Shown: positions 1 through 11,930, counted from the first letter of the stretch. The stretch is 64,000 nucleotides of DNA from Podarcis raffonei (GCF_027172205.1 NC_070607.1:71734831-71798830), one strand, 5' to 3'. Made by a program: numbers and translations. Notes: generated by a model not told the origin, from the letters alone.

Positions 1-130
1 AGGAGGCCCCATTAGCTAAAGTGGTGCTTCAGGTTAAGAACAGTTTCAGGTTAAGAACGGACCTCCGGGGGAAAAGGAAAAAAGAACGGACCTCCGGAAC
101 AAATTAAGTACTTAACCTGAAGTACCACTG
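1..130. mobile_element. Tigger-like MITE, cut by the window start
   Basis: Right part of the same family as 6010, 15780, 25286 and 29487. It ends in GGTTAAG-type motifs and the terminal inverted repeat ..GTACCACTG followed by TA. It holds a short internal tandem copy of the gaacggacctccgg motif. Confidence 0.8.
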
Positions 131-494
131 TAATGCCTTTGCTTCAAAAGGAAGCAGTTGTAATCTTTCAACAAAAACAATTAAGGAGCAAGTTCTATCC
201 CCATTTATTTGAATACAGTACAGTAAATACATATTCTGAAAACAGAGCCCAGTGTGTATGTATGTGTGGTTTCTTTACATACGTGGCATCCACAGCAAGC
301 ATCGCTCTGTCCTCCCAACACCTCACTGCTGCTCCTTGCCCCGGATAATCTGTCGCCTGAGGCAGCTGCTTCGCCCTGCCACATAGTAGGGTCAGTCCTG
401 CCATGTATTAGGGTAGCAACGGTGCAGGAGATCTATTCCCTTAGTGTCTGTTTTGTGTACTTCCACCAAGTGCATACCCACCATGCATTAAAAG

Positions 495-640
495 CAAATT
501 TAAAGCACATTTCTCCACCAAAAAAAGAACCCTGCACACTATAGTTTACCCCCTATAGAGAGCTACAGTCCCTGACACCTTTAGCAAACTACAGCTCGGT
601 GATTAGTAGCGCTTTAAATGTGCTTTGAATATTTGGCATG
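495..640. repeat. Palindromic MITE fragment ('caaactacag' family)
   Basis: Related to the better copies at 7318 and 42695. It shows a gagctacagtccc motif and caaactacag, both typical of this short interspersed palindromic repeat. Superfamily not determined; diverged and probably old. Confidence 0.5.
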
Positions 641-783
641 TGCATAGCCAGTACCTGCCAGATCACTTTGGGGTAACAGTATGCTAGAGTAAATGGATGT
701 TTCGTCTCAGTCCAAAGGGCTGCTATTATATTATTTTGAATAGCAAGCTGGGGATGTGATTGCTAATAGATATGTGTAAATTG

Positions 784-794
784 TATGTATGTAT

Positions 795-833
<39 letters not shown>
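784..833. repeat. Microsatellite (TTTA)n
   Basis: About 12 uninterrupted tetranucleotide units. The neighbouring sequence from 641 to 1709 shows no gene or named repeat. Confidence 0.95.
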
Positions 834-1706
834 GATGCCTGTTAGTGGAGCTTTGAAATATATTTCATAATGCTATGAGAAGCCAGAGGATATGACTCCT
901 TTCCACCAAATGCTAAATTACAGAGTTTACGAAAATGGGGGAAATGTGGCTTCGCTGCTGAGCTTCTGTAAATACTATGAGCCAGCATTTGTTGAAACCA
1001 TTTAAGCCCTAATTGACTCCTGCTAATGACATCTCTTCCACTTACGCATGCAGATCAGATGTTTAGAGTCAATTAATCTCCAAGCTCAGGTGTTTTGTGT
1101 ATCTTATATCCCTGTACAGCTTGTATTAGGTTCTTTAAAATCTTTTCTTTCCTTGTTTACACTCTGAAAGCTGGAAAGTGCAGGTGGGGCCACAACACTC
1201 ATTGTCACGGTGGTGCCAACAACCAAGCCAAGCTCACTCTGCTGCAATGTAGAGCAATAGAATGTTTAAAGGAGTTACAACTGGGAGTGAGGGGATCAAA
1301 ATTGGACAATGTACAGTAGGGAGCTTTTTTAAAATATTAGCCATTTTGCATTTTTTCTGATCAACAGACTTTTTGGTTCAGAACATACTGGCGTCTTTTA
1401 GTCAACACTTTTCTGCATCACTGATGAAGAAGCACAGGCCCTGTTTACGTAGTCTGCTCAGATGTAGGTCGTCCACATGAACTTGGCAAGTGGGGTGGTC
1501 GGTCCACACTAAGCTTCAACCGTTGTCTTGGCACGTGTCTTGGTAAGTGGAAGAGATGTCATGGAGGGCATTGTGTGAAGCAGGGATCCTTCTCCACTCT
1601 ACAGTGGAGAACTGTTTTGCAGGGAAATGCCATGGGTAGATTAGGCTCCCTACTTCAGACTGTCACCTCCCACAAGCTGGAGTTGGGGCTTCAGGGAGGT
1701 GAGCAA

Positions 1707-1709
<3 letters not shown>

Positions 1710-1750
<41 letters not shown>
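1710..1750. repeat. Microsatellite (CA)n
   Basis: Twenty perfect CA units. Confidence 0.98.
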
Positions 1751-1751
<1 letters not shown>

Positions 1752-1850
1752 CTCACATGGAGGGTTTACACACAAGCAGAAAGCTGGACTAAGGCTGCAA
1801 TCACGCTCCTTCACACACTTACAGTACACACCCTGATATCTCAAATTGGC

Positions 1851-2110
1851 ACCGTATTTTTCACCCCATAAGACGCACCAGACCATAAGACGCACCTAGT
1901 TTTTGGAGGAGGAAAACAAGAAAAAAATATTCTGAAGCCCAGAAGCCAGAACAGCAAGAGGGATCACTGTGCAGTGAAAGCAGCGATCCCTCTTGCTGTT
2001 CTGGCTTCTGGGATAGCTGCGCAGGCTGCATTCGTTCCATAAGACGCACACACATTTCCCCTAACTTTTTAGGAGGGCAAAAGTGAGTTTTATAGAGCAA
2101 AAAATACGGT
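1851..2110. mobile_element. Palindromic MITE with ACCGTATTTTT termini and a perfect internal hairpin
   Basis: Terminal inverted repeats ACCGTATTTTT / AAAAATACGGT. Inside are repeated 'ataagacgcac' motifs and an uninterrupted 28-bp inverted repeat (1938-1965 with 1985-2012). A second, oppositely oriented copy lies at 56048-56308. A Tc1/mariner link is likely from general look, but the target duplication is not clear. Confidence 0.8.
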
Positions 2111-2651
2111 ACATCACTTTTCAGTGTAAACCAAATGTCCTAAGGCTCTCTAACAGTAAAACAGCAAAAGCAGAAACAATTTAAAATAACGCAATCTGCC
2201 AAAGACAACAAAACCAAAGCAGCAGCAGATTAGAAGACTAAAAAGTATAACTGCTTCTGAGTTTCACATGAATGTCCTTTATTTTCACAGGCAAACGTAT
2301 TTGTGGCAAGTCACATCAACAGAGGCTGCAAAATATGGGACCCTTGAAATTTCTTTGCATTCCTATTTATCCAACTTTAGTGAGGCATCTATATATCATA
2401 TATGCACAAGTAAGCTTTTGCATATCCCTTAAGCATCTTACTGTTTTTTTTAAAAAAATAAATCTTCCAAGCAAATCAAATGAATTTGACCTCTAGCTTA
2501 AGAATGCATCCCTAAGGGATTTTTTTTCTAAGCAAGGAAAACTTGAGGCTTGTGGAGGAGGGAGGAGAGAATGCCTGTAGGCAAACATTGAAGGCAATAG
2601 AATAGTTGGAGAATAGCAATGATGCAATTTCCTTGATTCTAAAGAGGAGTC

Positions 2652-2729
2652 CTGCAACAAAATGTTGCAGTGTGGAGTATTCTTGTTCAGGGTACCAGCC
2701 ATCCAGCCATACCCTGAACAGGATACTCC
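2652..2729. other. Two adjacent hairpins of unknown origin
   Basis: CTGCAACA/TGTTGCAG closes over three bases at 2652-2670. A second imperfect 21-bp stem joins 2674-2694 to 2710-2729 over a 15-base loop. No transposon ends were found around them. Confidence 0.6.
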
Positions 2730-3926
2730 ATTCTATTCCCTCTCCCTGTGAGTTTTTATTCCTCCTCCCCAAGCAGTTAGGCTCAATGACCTGATCTGCA
2801 CCAAGAGACAGCCAAGATGGTACTTCCTTTAGGTTTCCACAAAATATTTTTTGGGCTCTGCAAGTCTTAGGGTACCCCTATGCCTGTGTTTACCCCTCTC
2901 TTTTGCATGGATGGTGCCACAGATTTTGGCAACTTCAGGATCCCCTATTCTGCTATTCATATATACTGGATGGTAGTGGTTTCAAGTTAGTTTGTTCTAA
3001 CCCAAGAACTGTTGTGCTTTATTTTCTATAAATCTCCTTTTCCATTACTCTTGGGAATGTTCTTTTGCCACCAGTGACCTATCTAGTCATGATTTATGTG
3101 ACCTTCTAAAGAGCTCCAAAGTGCTAGCAATTAACTTGATGAAATGTTAAATACAACTGTTACTCTGCAGCAACATTTTGAACATGTTCAGTCCTAGATT
3201 TTTCCAATTATGAATGTTCTACAGGCAGACAATTCAAACACCTGGATGTATTGAGCATATCAGCTAATGAAAAAGCAATGAACCATATTGCTATCAATCC
3301 CCTTCTGCTTTCCACAAGGAAGAGAGCCACGTTACTATGCCAGTGACAGGATACAACATATGTGCCATCCTACATCTCTCGTCAGCTATTAAAATGCTAG
3401 TGTGATTAATAATATTCTTATATGTTTGTACATCTGCTGCCATGTAATGCATCTGTCTGAATATGTTTATTTGTCTTTTAAAAATTATCTTCCCCATAGG
3501 TAGATTTATCTGTCTAGGCCCTTGAACATGAAGCCCATATTGATTTCGTCACTGTCAAATAGTCAGGTATCCATATACACATGGCTGATAACATTTAGCA
3601 GACAGGATAATATTCAACTCTATATGTGATTCATTTAGGCTGGAGATGTTAATTCAAAGAACCCTCTTGCTGCCAGCTGAATGGGACAAGATGTTGGCAC
3701 TCTTGCCATCTTTGCTTGGCACCCCCCCAAAAAAGGTGGGTGCTAGGGCAGGTCTTCCTGGGGAGGGTATTCCATTAACCTTAAAGGGTGCATTACGTTT
3801 TCCATCCTTTTCCTTTTGTTCATCCTGGCAGACAGAAATATACAACCAAAATGTTGCTGGATAAGGCAAAGCCTCATTTGCAGTGTGCCTGTCCCATGCT
3901 AAGGTTAGCTCTGTATAACTATGCCA
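2730..3926. other. Intergenic stretch, nothing recognised
   Basis: AT-rich sequence without a convincing reading frame, repeat end or RNA. The longest frames are near 70 codons and carry no domain. Confidence 0.6.
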
Positions 3927-4196
3927 GAGAAGAAGAAGAAGAAAAAGAAAAAGAAGAAGAGTTTGGATTTGATATCCCGTTTTATCACTACCCTAAGGAG
4001 TCTCAAAGCGGCTAACATTCTCCTTTCCCTTCCTCCTCCACAACGAACACTCTGTGAGGTGAGTGGGGCTGAGAGACTTCAAAGAGGTGTGACTAGCTCA
4101 AGGTCACCCAGCAGCTACATGTAGAGGAGCAGGGAAGTGAACCCGGTTCACCAGATTACGAGTCTACCGCTCTCAACCACTACACCATACTGGCTT
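3927..4196 (-). mobile_element. tRNA-derived SINE, minus strand, with GAA-rich tail
   Basis: Reading the minus strand, the head has a Pol III A box (TGGTGTAGTGGTTGAGAGCG) and a B-box-like GGGTTCAC. It is followed by the 'ggtgaccttgagctagtcac' type body and a 'cgctttgagactcc' motif, ending in a (TTC)n tail, seen here as GAA repeats at 3927-3960. This family is widespread in reptile genomes. Confidence 0.85.
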
Positions 4197-6009
4197 TCTC
4201 TCAGTGAAAATGGAGCCTGTGCATTTCCTATCCCCCCCCCCTTTCTGAGGCTTTTACCATGACAGGTTTTCAGCAGGACTTGTATAGCTTTATAATTATA
4301 ACTGTAGAATTAAAAATACAATGTTTTAATGAAACACTTTTGTTCAGGGTGGTTAACAGGAAAGAGATTGCGAAAAGCTTCAAAAGGATTTTTCCAAACT
4401 GAGTGAATGAGCAGTAAAATCACAAATGCAATTCAGTGTAAACAAGTGTCACATGACGCACACTGGGGCATAAAAATCTTAATCTCACATATACACTAAG
4501 CATGTTTATTCAGAAGTAAATTTTGTTGTGTCCAATGCTGCTCACTTGGTCAAGAAAGTGTGTCTGTAGAAAGAGTAGTGTCACAAGACAAAATTGTCAC
4601 TGCAATAGATTTTCTTCTTCTTCTTCTTCTTACATCCCCCCTCCCCCACTTTTCACATGAAATGAAGGTGGCAAAGTTTCCAGGCCTACATTTTATTCCC
4701 TCAAAAATAAAAAGATAAATCAGGCTTTGGACAGCAATTATGTACACAATCTGATCCCCGCTCAGTTTCCAACCTTGACCTCAGAAGAGCAAACACAGCC
4801 TCATTCCATGTTATTCCTTTGATTTTAGGAGATGAAAAGAATGAAACAGCTATTTTTAGATATTTATGGGATAACTGTAAGAATTAATCACCACCCGGCT
4901 CCATGGCATTTATAATCTCTGGTCCCACATTTGTACATGATGAACATACCATCTAAGCATAGCATTTCTTAGAATACCCTTTGTTGGTCTCATTCAAACT
5001 CTTTCTCTCACATGTATTTGCAGCATATACAAAAAAAAAAGATACTGAAAAGGTTACAAAAATGGTATCTGTTTTCTAAAACACTGGCCAAAAAAAATAC
5101 AGTGGGGGGAACTGGTTAACAGACATGAATCTGTATTATGATTCTGTAACTTTCAAGAGAATGCCTATTTCTACTGCACTTCTTACATTCCCTGAACCCT
5201 TAGCAACCTTTCAGCTACAACTTCACTGCTTGTTTATTCAAGCTATCACCATTACCATTGCTACAGAGCCAGCAGTGGCCTGATGATTCATATGATAAAT
5301 GTTTTTATAACCAATATACCTTATTCGTACACATTTATAAGAAGATTGCTCATGAAAGCCTTGCACTGATGTGCTCAGCACGTTTTGTTGTCTTCCGTGG
5401 CAGAGAGAAACAGCGCAGGGCAGCAAGATTTCTTGGACATTTAGGATGAAAGCTTTCCTTCTCCTCCTTTTCAGTAGCCCTCAAGACGTAAAGCCCTCTT
5501 GGACATGAGGTGGTGAGGATGCTTAGCTTTTTCTCTGTTGAAAAGTAGATAGAGTTGGCAGATGAAATAGATAGAGTGTACTCCTTCTCACGTCCTCTTT
5601 CAGCTCCATATGCTGAATAAGGCTCATATTAATTCTGCTTCATCTGACTTTTACCCAGATCCTTTGCAAAAGCAAAGTGTTTGTGCAGTACACTTTTTTA
5701 TTTTCTGTCTCTTGGGAACAGGGCGGAGAGTTTGATCTGGAAGCAGGAAGAGAGAAGCGGCCAGAGGGGGTTGTGCCCACAGCAGAAGCTCAAAATCCAA
5801 AATGTGCCCACAAGCCTCAAAAGACTGGTGGTCCCTGGTTTAACCATCTCAGCTTTCTGCTCTCCAAATACCTTCATGCCTCTGTGTGAAAAGTAGTAAT
5901 CCAGTGGATCATGGTGCTGGATCTAAGCACAATGGAAAGGTACCTCACTGCTTCTTTTGCCTCCCCTCCGATACCCTCAGGCACAAAATGTGACATTGCT
6001 CGTGGTGTA
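4197..6009. other. Intergenic stretch with a short (TTC)n run
   Basis: No gene recognised. A TTC repeat at about 4611-4632 and short poly-A runs are the only simple features. Confidence 0.6.
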
Positions 6010-6251
6010 CAGTGGTACCTAGGGTTAAGTATTTAATTCGTTCTGGAGGTCCGTTCTTAACCTGAAACTGTTCTTAACCTGAAGCACCACTTTAGCTAAT
6101 GGGGCCTCACGCTGCTGCCGCGCCGCTGGAGCACAATTTCTGTTCTCATCCTGAAGCAAAGTTCTTAACCCGAGGTACTATTTCTGGGTTAGCAGAGTCT
6201 GTAACCTGAAGCATATGTAACCTGAAGCGTATGTAACCTTAGGTACCACTG
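6010..6251. mobile_element. Tigger-like MITE, complete, TA target site
   Basis: Inverted termini CAGTGGTACCTAGGGTTA / TAACCTTAGGTACCACTG flanked by TA on both sides (6008-6009, 6252-6253). Body carries 'ccgttcttaacctgaa' and a GC-rich middle. Terminal sequence and TA duplication fit the Tc1/mariner, Tigger (pogo) group; no transposase remains. Confidence 0.88.
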
Positions 6252-6741
6252 TATTCATTATTTATTTACAATTTCCCCTACATATGAGTTTGCCCTACGG
6301 ACTTGTAAACCTAGGGAGGTTGGTTGTATAAAGAATCACTTCAAATACCATGGATTTTTTTCCACTTGGGTCTATTTTGTGGGCTCCCTGCTTACTGAAT
6401 AACCAGGTTAGGAAAAAAAACCAGGAAAGGGTGTGATACACACTATTTATATGTTCTTGGGTAGCTATGAAACATACAGTCGTCATTGCAAAAGTGTTTC
6501 CGTGGCAGCCCGGTGATTGTCCCCGCAACAGCAGAAACGCTTTCCTTTAACAATAAAAATATAAAAGATTTTTTTCATCCTTCTCATTTCCCCTGATTCT
6601 TCAAGCCTCTCAAACCATTTCATAAATCTGATTAAGTTGTCACAATGAATAGCAGTTATGAATATTTCTAGTTGAGCAAACATATCTGAACTATTTACGG
6701 ATGTATTATTCAAGGCTCTCCTTCTCCCCCACTCTCTCATG

Positions 6742-6758
6742 GATATATATATATATAA
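6742..6758. repeat. Short (TA)n run
   Basis: Eight AT units in otherwise unremarkable intergenic DNA. Confidence 0.85.
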
Positions 6759-7124
6759 CCAAGGCACAAACATCAACTATAAAAGAGCATTGGCTTGCTA
6801 CTAATTGCACGAGAATGTACACGTGTGTGTAAATCAACAGAACTTAGTTTGCATCAGTGGAGTTATACACTTGCTGTTAATTTCATCCGTTGGGTTACTT
6901 CATTGCATCTAGGTAGCTTCATAGTAGTCAAAGATAAGCACAGGACAACAATTCCCACACAAGGCCACGCTCAGAGGAGAAGGCTCTTAGCAGCAGAGCA
7001 CATGCCTTGTTTGAGATTCAGTCCCTAGCACCTAAGCTACATAATCTCATGTAACAGGGCTAGGGAGGACCTCCAACCTGAACCCCTGAAGAGTCTCCAC
7101 AATGATACCAGAAAATGGTACAAA

Positions 7125-7248
7125 GCATGACTCTCCAGATGTTGTTAGACTTCAGCTCCCATCATCCCCAGCCAACATGGCAAGTGGTCAGGGGTGATGG
7201 GAGTTGTAGTCCAACAACATCTTGGATGGCTACAGGTTAATCACCTCT
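7125..7248. mobile_element. hAT-like palindromic MITE ('ccagatgttgtt' family)
   Basis: Half-sites 'ctccagatgttgtt' and 'ccaacaacatcttgga' face each other around the 'cccagccaacatggc' core. Same family as copies at 8335, 10465, 24766, 33977, 42125, 46752 and 51328. Confidence 0.75.
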
Positions 7249-7317
7249 GGTATTTTATATATAACATTTTAAAACATATGAATTGATGGTTGTGGTGGGT
7301 TCATGTAAAGGTTTGAT

Positions 7318-7503
7318 ACAGGCTGCATGTGCACCATACATTCAAAGCACATGGCTTCTCCCAAAGATTTCTGGGAACTTTAGTTTACCCCTTGCAGAGC
7401 TACAATTCCCAGCATCTTTAACAAACTACCAGGATTCCCAGGATTCTTTGGGGTGATGCTTTAATGATGAACCTTAAATTTGTGGCATGTATGCAGCCAC
7501 AGT
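7318..7503. repeat. Palindromic MITE ('caaagaatcctgggaa' family)
   Basis: Contains 'ttctgggaactttagttt', 'gagctacaattcccagca' and 'caggattctttggggt', giving an imperfect palindrome. Good match in structure to 42695-42845. Confidence 0.65.
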
Positions 7504-7757
7504 GTAGTCATATAGATTTTAATCAAAAGATCCATGCAATACTATATAAAATTATTGAAACAGTTAACAACAAAATAAGCAATGTTGAGATAACAGTGGA
7601 AGATAAAACCATTATGGAAGCACAGCACCATAAAATCAACGAAGTGCAATGTGGAGAGAAGTATTTAGGGTTTTCCTGAAGACCAACACTGAGAGAGTCA
7701 CTAATATTTATCTGCTTTAAAAACATATACACGTTTCTCCATAGGTCCAATGTGATG

Positions 7758-7965
7758 GAGGTTAGGGTGGTTATGGTATCAGACTAGGGTTTGGGGACTC
7801 AGGCTCAAATCCCCACTTAGCCATGAATCTCACTCATTAACTTTGGGGCAGCCATTATCTCTTAGCCATCCCTACAGTACAGGGTTGTTGTAAGGATAAA
7901 AAAGGACAAGGAAAAATGTGTGCTTCCCCTGGAACTCCTTGCAGGAAAGGTGGGAGATAAAGAAA
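7758..7965 (+). mobile_element. tRNA-derived SINE, diverged
   Basis: Head 'ggtggttatggtatcagac' and B-box-like 'ggctcaaatcccc', then 'agccatgaatctcact' and 'acagggttgttgtaaggat' body motifs. Same family as the clearer copy at 37663. Confidence 0.75.
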
Positions 7966-8334
7966 ACTCCAAAATCCTGCCTAATATCCTTATTCCTTCC
8001 TTGCAGTGTTTATAGTCAACCTTTCGGCTTATCATAATCCTTTTGCATGCAGAATGCAACTTATTCAAACTGTGTCCAAAACATGCCATGAAAGTTAAAA
8101 ATCACAAATACATACTTTGATGATTTTATCTCTCCCCACTTTCTTCCTAGCAGAAAAACACCAACCAGCCGGTGTTATTAATAAGCTCAAGAGAAGTATG
8201 AGAAAGTCCATGTTTGTGAAGAAGGGTTTTTTCTATCTCTTTATAGCCTTCTTCTTAATCAGCCCTTCAGTCATTGGGAAGTTAGCCAAATCAGCTGATT
8301 AAAGCCTGTTGTAGTGGTTATGCCAATGATAGTC

Positions 8335-8450
8335 CTCAGGATGACTCCAGACACTGTGGACTACAACTCTCATCAGACCCAGCCAGCATGATCAATGGAC
8401 AGGAGTGCTGGGACTTATAGTCCACAACTTCTGGGGAGCTCTGCAATAGT
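8335..8450. mobile_element. hAT-like palindromic MITE, diverged
   Basis: Carries 'ggactacaactctcatcag', 'cccagccagcatgatcaatgg' and the reverse half 'cttatagtccacaacttctgg'. No target duplication could be read. Confidence 0.7.
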
Positions 8451-8699
8451 TAGGCACTGGGTTTGTGGCATGGAATAGAGGGCATTGCTTTTTAGTTCCC
8501 CAGAACTGGCAAACCAAAATGCACCATGCAGATAACAGACATGGCAGTGCTCACTATGTATACAGGGATATGCCACATTTTGTCCTAGGCTCATGTGGCA
8601 CTGACGATTTGGAGTGCTTTATACCAACTCTGGCTAGTTCCACAGCCTTTCCAGAGAAAGCAGGCCCAGTAACAGTGGCACATTCTTTGGCTACATCCA

Positions 8700-9217
8700 G
8701 TCTTGATAGACGCAATGTGCTGTACAATAGATTGCCCTTGAACAGGATTTGGAAATTGCAATTAGTACAGAATGTGGCAGTCAGAATGCCTGTTGGAGTT
8801 AGGTGTTCAGATCCTACGGTATCAATTCAGCTTCCTATTTTTAGAAACAGATTAAGTGCTGGCTTTGGCCTTTAAAGATGTAAATTGTGTAGAACCAGGA
8901 TTATCTGAAGGATACTTATAGCTATATGATCCTGCCTGTTATGGTCAGCATCAGACTGGCCTGATGGTAAGAGCTGTTACATTGGCTGTTACTAGGGGAC
9001 AGGTCTTTTCAGTGGTGGCCTTTTGAAACTCTGAAGACATTTTTATCTTAATCTATGCTTGGTTAATAAATGGTAGCTAAGATTCTGACATGGTAACTTT
9101 GTAGTTGCTGCTAGCTTTAAATTAATGATAGCAACTGTGATTTGTTGCATTTGAATTGTTGAGTTCAATTTCATTGTTCTGTATGGGACAATGACAATAA
9201 AGATATCGTATCGTAAA
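8700..9217 (+). mobile_element. LINE (CR1/L2-like) 3' end, decayed
   Basis: One frame reads KLQLVQNVAVRM, close to the LQ-VQNAAAR motif near the end of CR1/L2-type reverse transcriptases. It is followed by 'aggtcttttcagtggtggcc' and an A-rich 3' end with 'acaataaagat'. No intact domain remains. Confidence 0.6.
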
Positions 9218-9780
9218 TTAAAGTGTTTTACAAAAAGTCATTCTGTAAACTGCCTTGTGAGAGCATAATTCTTTGAATGAATGAATGTCTTGATCATAAC
9301 AGGAACACACAAACCACAATGGATACCTGAAAGAGATTTAGTCTGTTGTAGCAAGTACTGTAGGGTCATGCTGGTGTACAGGACCTTGGATAGTTCCAAG
9401 CAGACAACCTACTTTCAACAAGACCAGGAACACCATTGGAGGCCTTTGGGGCCAACTACCATTCCCAGGCTCCGCCTCCACCTTGAATATTGGAACATTT
9501 TAAAGGGGCAGTCCTCTGGCCTGGAGTCTTGTGATCCATAGCCACCAACTCCTGCCTTGTGCATTGCCATCACTGGCAAGAAGGCACTGGGGAGCATGAG
9601 GACCCTGGTATAGAGAGGAGAATCTCCCCTCTGGGAGACTATGGCTCAGGAGGTGTTCCCAGTTTGGGGCTTGTGATTCAGAGGGCTTCTGGTTGACAGA
9701 CTGTGGATCAAGCTCAGTGTCATGGCCTGGTTCTGAGTTCAGCACCTCCATAGCTTACATTACTGGTCCCCCAACCTAAC
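9218..9780. other. Intergenic stretch, nothing recognised
   Basis: Moderate GC content, no family-like reading frame. It is the target region into which the fold-back element at 9793 inserted. Confidence 0.55.
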
Positions 9781-9792
9781 TGGCACCTCTAC

Positions 9793-9940
9793 TTACAGGT
9801 AGGTAGCCGTGTTGGTCTGCCATAGTCGAAACAAACAAACAAAAAAATTCCTTCCAATAGCACCTTAGAGACCAACTAAGTAACAAACTTAGTTGGTCTC
9901 TAAGGTGCTACTGGAAGGAATTTTTGTTTTGTTTTGTTTT
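9793..9940. mobile_element. Fold-back insertion (possibly Penelope-like end) with target duplication
   Basis: Flanked by direct copies of GGCACCTCTAC (9782-9792, 9941-9951). It starts 'caggtaggtagccgtgttgg' and contains two 37-base arms (9845-9881, 9887-9923) that are inverted copies with one mismatch and a 5-base loop, then a TTTTG-rich end. The 'ggtagccgtgttggtctgc' motif marks a common reptile repeat that I associate with Penelope-like elements; that name is tentative. Confidence 0.7.
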
Positions 9941-10464
9941 GGCACCTCTACCTTATCCTCTATGTAAGCATTCTGGCTAATGCTCAGGGTCGAGTTCATG
10001 AGAGATAGCTAGTAGTTGGTGGCCAAGAACAGCACAGTGTGCGCAGATGATTTAAACCAGACATGGGACTGTGAGGGGGAAAGAAAGTAACCATGTGATT
10101 GTTTAATTTATATCGCCATGATAAAATGTGTGGAATGTGGAATCTACAGTTGGTATTTAACTGAGATGGGGGGGGGGAATAGCATGATGATAACTGTTTT
10201 TCTCCGAAAAAATCTGAAAGACTGCAGAAAAGAAAACCAGAAACATTAAGAAATGAGCTTCGGACAATGGATTCATATTCACAGCAAAACAGGCTTGCTA
10301 GATATGGAGGAGCACTTGTAAAAATGGTTGGGCAATGCAACAAGTTGTCCTCTTGTAGAATCACCTTCTCTGGAATGCTGAAGACAATACAAGGTTAAAA
10401 TCTATCACTGGAAGTTTAAAGACTGAGAATCTTTTCATTATAATGGGTGCTCAACTCTTAAGAT

Positions 10465-10582
10465 AGGTGTGGGGAACCTGTGGACCCCCAAATACTGGTG
10501 AACTCCAACTCCCATCAGTCCACCCAACATGGCCTATAATCAGGGATGATGGTAACTGTAGTCCAGCAGCATCACTGCAAAC
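10465..10582. mobile_element. hAT-like palindromic MITE
   Basis: Shows 'ggggaacctgtgga', 'aactccaactcccatcag' and the reverse 'ggtaactgtagtccagcag'. Same family as 7125. Confidence 0.75.
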
Positions 10583-11026
10583 CTGCCTTGCTGGATCCGA
10601 GCATGGTTCACCCATGCTCCTGTTCAAGATGGCCACACCCTGTCCAAGCCTACTTCCATTCCCCTCTCGCCTGCTTTTCTGTCCCTCCACATCATCAGCT
10701 AGCATTCCATGGCCACTGAGCATGCTCAGTCCTCCATTGCCTGTTCTGGGGTTTCTACCCTGCCACAATTAGGTTTTTTTTCGGGGGGGGGGACTTCTGC
10801 AAACCTCAAGGTTCCTCCATGTTTTCTGATATCACCATTTTGTGCACAGATTATGAAATTCTGGCTACATGAGGTTCCATGGTGTATAGGATTGCTATTG
10901 ATGGACTTGCCCTCCATAGTCTTAATTCCAAGCACAGCAGACCCTTCAGTTCCCTTGCTATTTGATGGTTTTATGGAGTCCTTCTTGGGTGACATCTGCT
11001 TGACCTAATTCCTTGCATCAGGCATG

Positions 11027-11027
<1 letters not shown>

Positions 11028-11067
<40 letters not shown>
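11028..11067. repeat. Microsatellite (AAT)n
   Basis: About 13 AAT units at the 3' edge of the minus-strand LINE piece that follows, probably grown from its A-rich tail. Confidence 0.95.
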
Positions 11068-11068
<1 letters not shown>

Positions 11069-11300
11069 TTATTAATTTATTAATTATACCTCACCCATCT
11101 GGCTGGGTTTCCCCAGTCACTCTTGGCAGCTCCCAACAAAATATTATTATTATTAATAATAATAATAAGCGATAAAACATCAAACATTAAAAAGTTCCCT
11201 AAACAGGACTGCCTTCAAATGTCTTCTAAAAGTCAGATAGTTGTTTATTTCCTTGACATCTGATGGGAGGGTGTTCCACAGGGCTGGCGCCACTACCAAG
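11068..11300 (-). mobile_element. CR1/L2-type LINE 3' end, minus strand
   Basis: On the minus strand the C-terminal reverse-transcriptase signature reads RAFLVVAPALWNTLPSDV, followed by a 3' UTR with the 'ctgggtttccccag' class of motif and AT-rich tail. 5'-truncated. Related 3' UTR pieces lie at 26480 and 47336. Confidence 0.75.
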
Positions 11301-11869
11301 AAGGCCCTCTGCAATAGCAAACTCATTATAAAACAGTAGCTTATCATACTAAGTGTGGTTGATTGACCATTGCATTTAGTACTGAAATTCTGTATATCAC
11401 AGATAAGACCATAAAGGTGTTGCAGTAAGCATGCAATACAAACACAAGGTCTTGGAAATGACCTCATAAAGAGAAAAGCACTGGTTCGTTAAATGCTCCC
11501 TTGCTAGAAACCCAGAGCCAGTAGTGTTGATGACTCTGATTTATTCTACACAGTGGACTGCATCTTTCTACTTTTCATTAGCAAGAGATGTCCTCTTGCA
11601 CTAACAGACCTTCAGAACAACTGGCTTTTTATTCCTTTTAATGTTAAGAGAAGTGGTGTATGCCTCATACAGAGCATACCATTTATTTTCTCTTTGCTAC
11701 TGGAAGCACAAAGGAAAAGTCTTCCTGCTAATTGAATAACTGGGGATAGAATAATAGAGAAATCAAAGCTATGGGTCTGAATAATGAAACAGAGGATAGC
11801 AAGCTCTTAAAAGCAAGGAAAGCTGGAAGGTCTCTTTATATGAGTCTCTGTCAAGGGCAACAAGACCTT

Positions 11870-11930
11870 AGTAGTGCAAGCTGTAGCTCAGTGGTGGCAA
11901 TGCTTTACATCCAGGAGGTCCCACTATATT
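11870..11930 (+). mobile_element. SINE head fragment
   Basis: 'tgtagctcagtggtggcaat' followed by 'atccaggaggtccca' resembles the Pol III head of the SINE at 56475. Only the head is recognisable. Confidence 0.4.

Noticed and set aside
1413-1450. Hammerhead ribozyme core ('ctgatgaagaag')
   Set aside because: The CUGAUGA-like phrase is present, but no GAAA partner or flanking stems were found at the right spacing.
8465-8875. 136-codon frame as a host protein
   Set aside because: Its second half matches a CR1/L2-type reverse-transcriptase end (KLQLVQN...); the first half has no signature.
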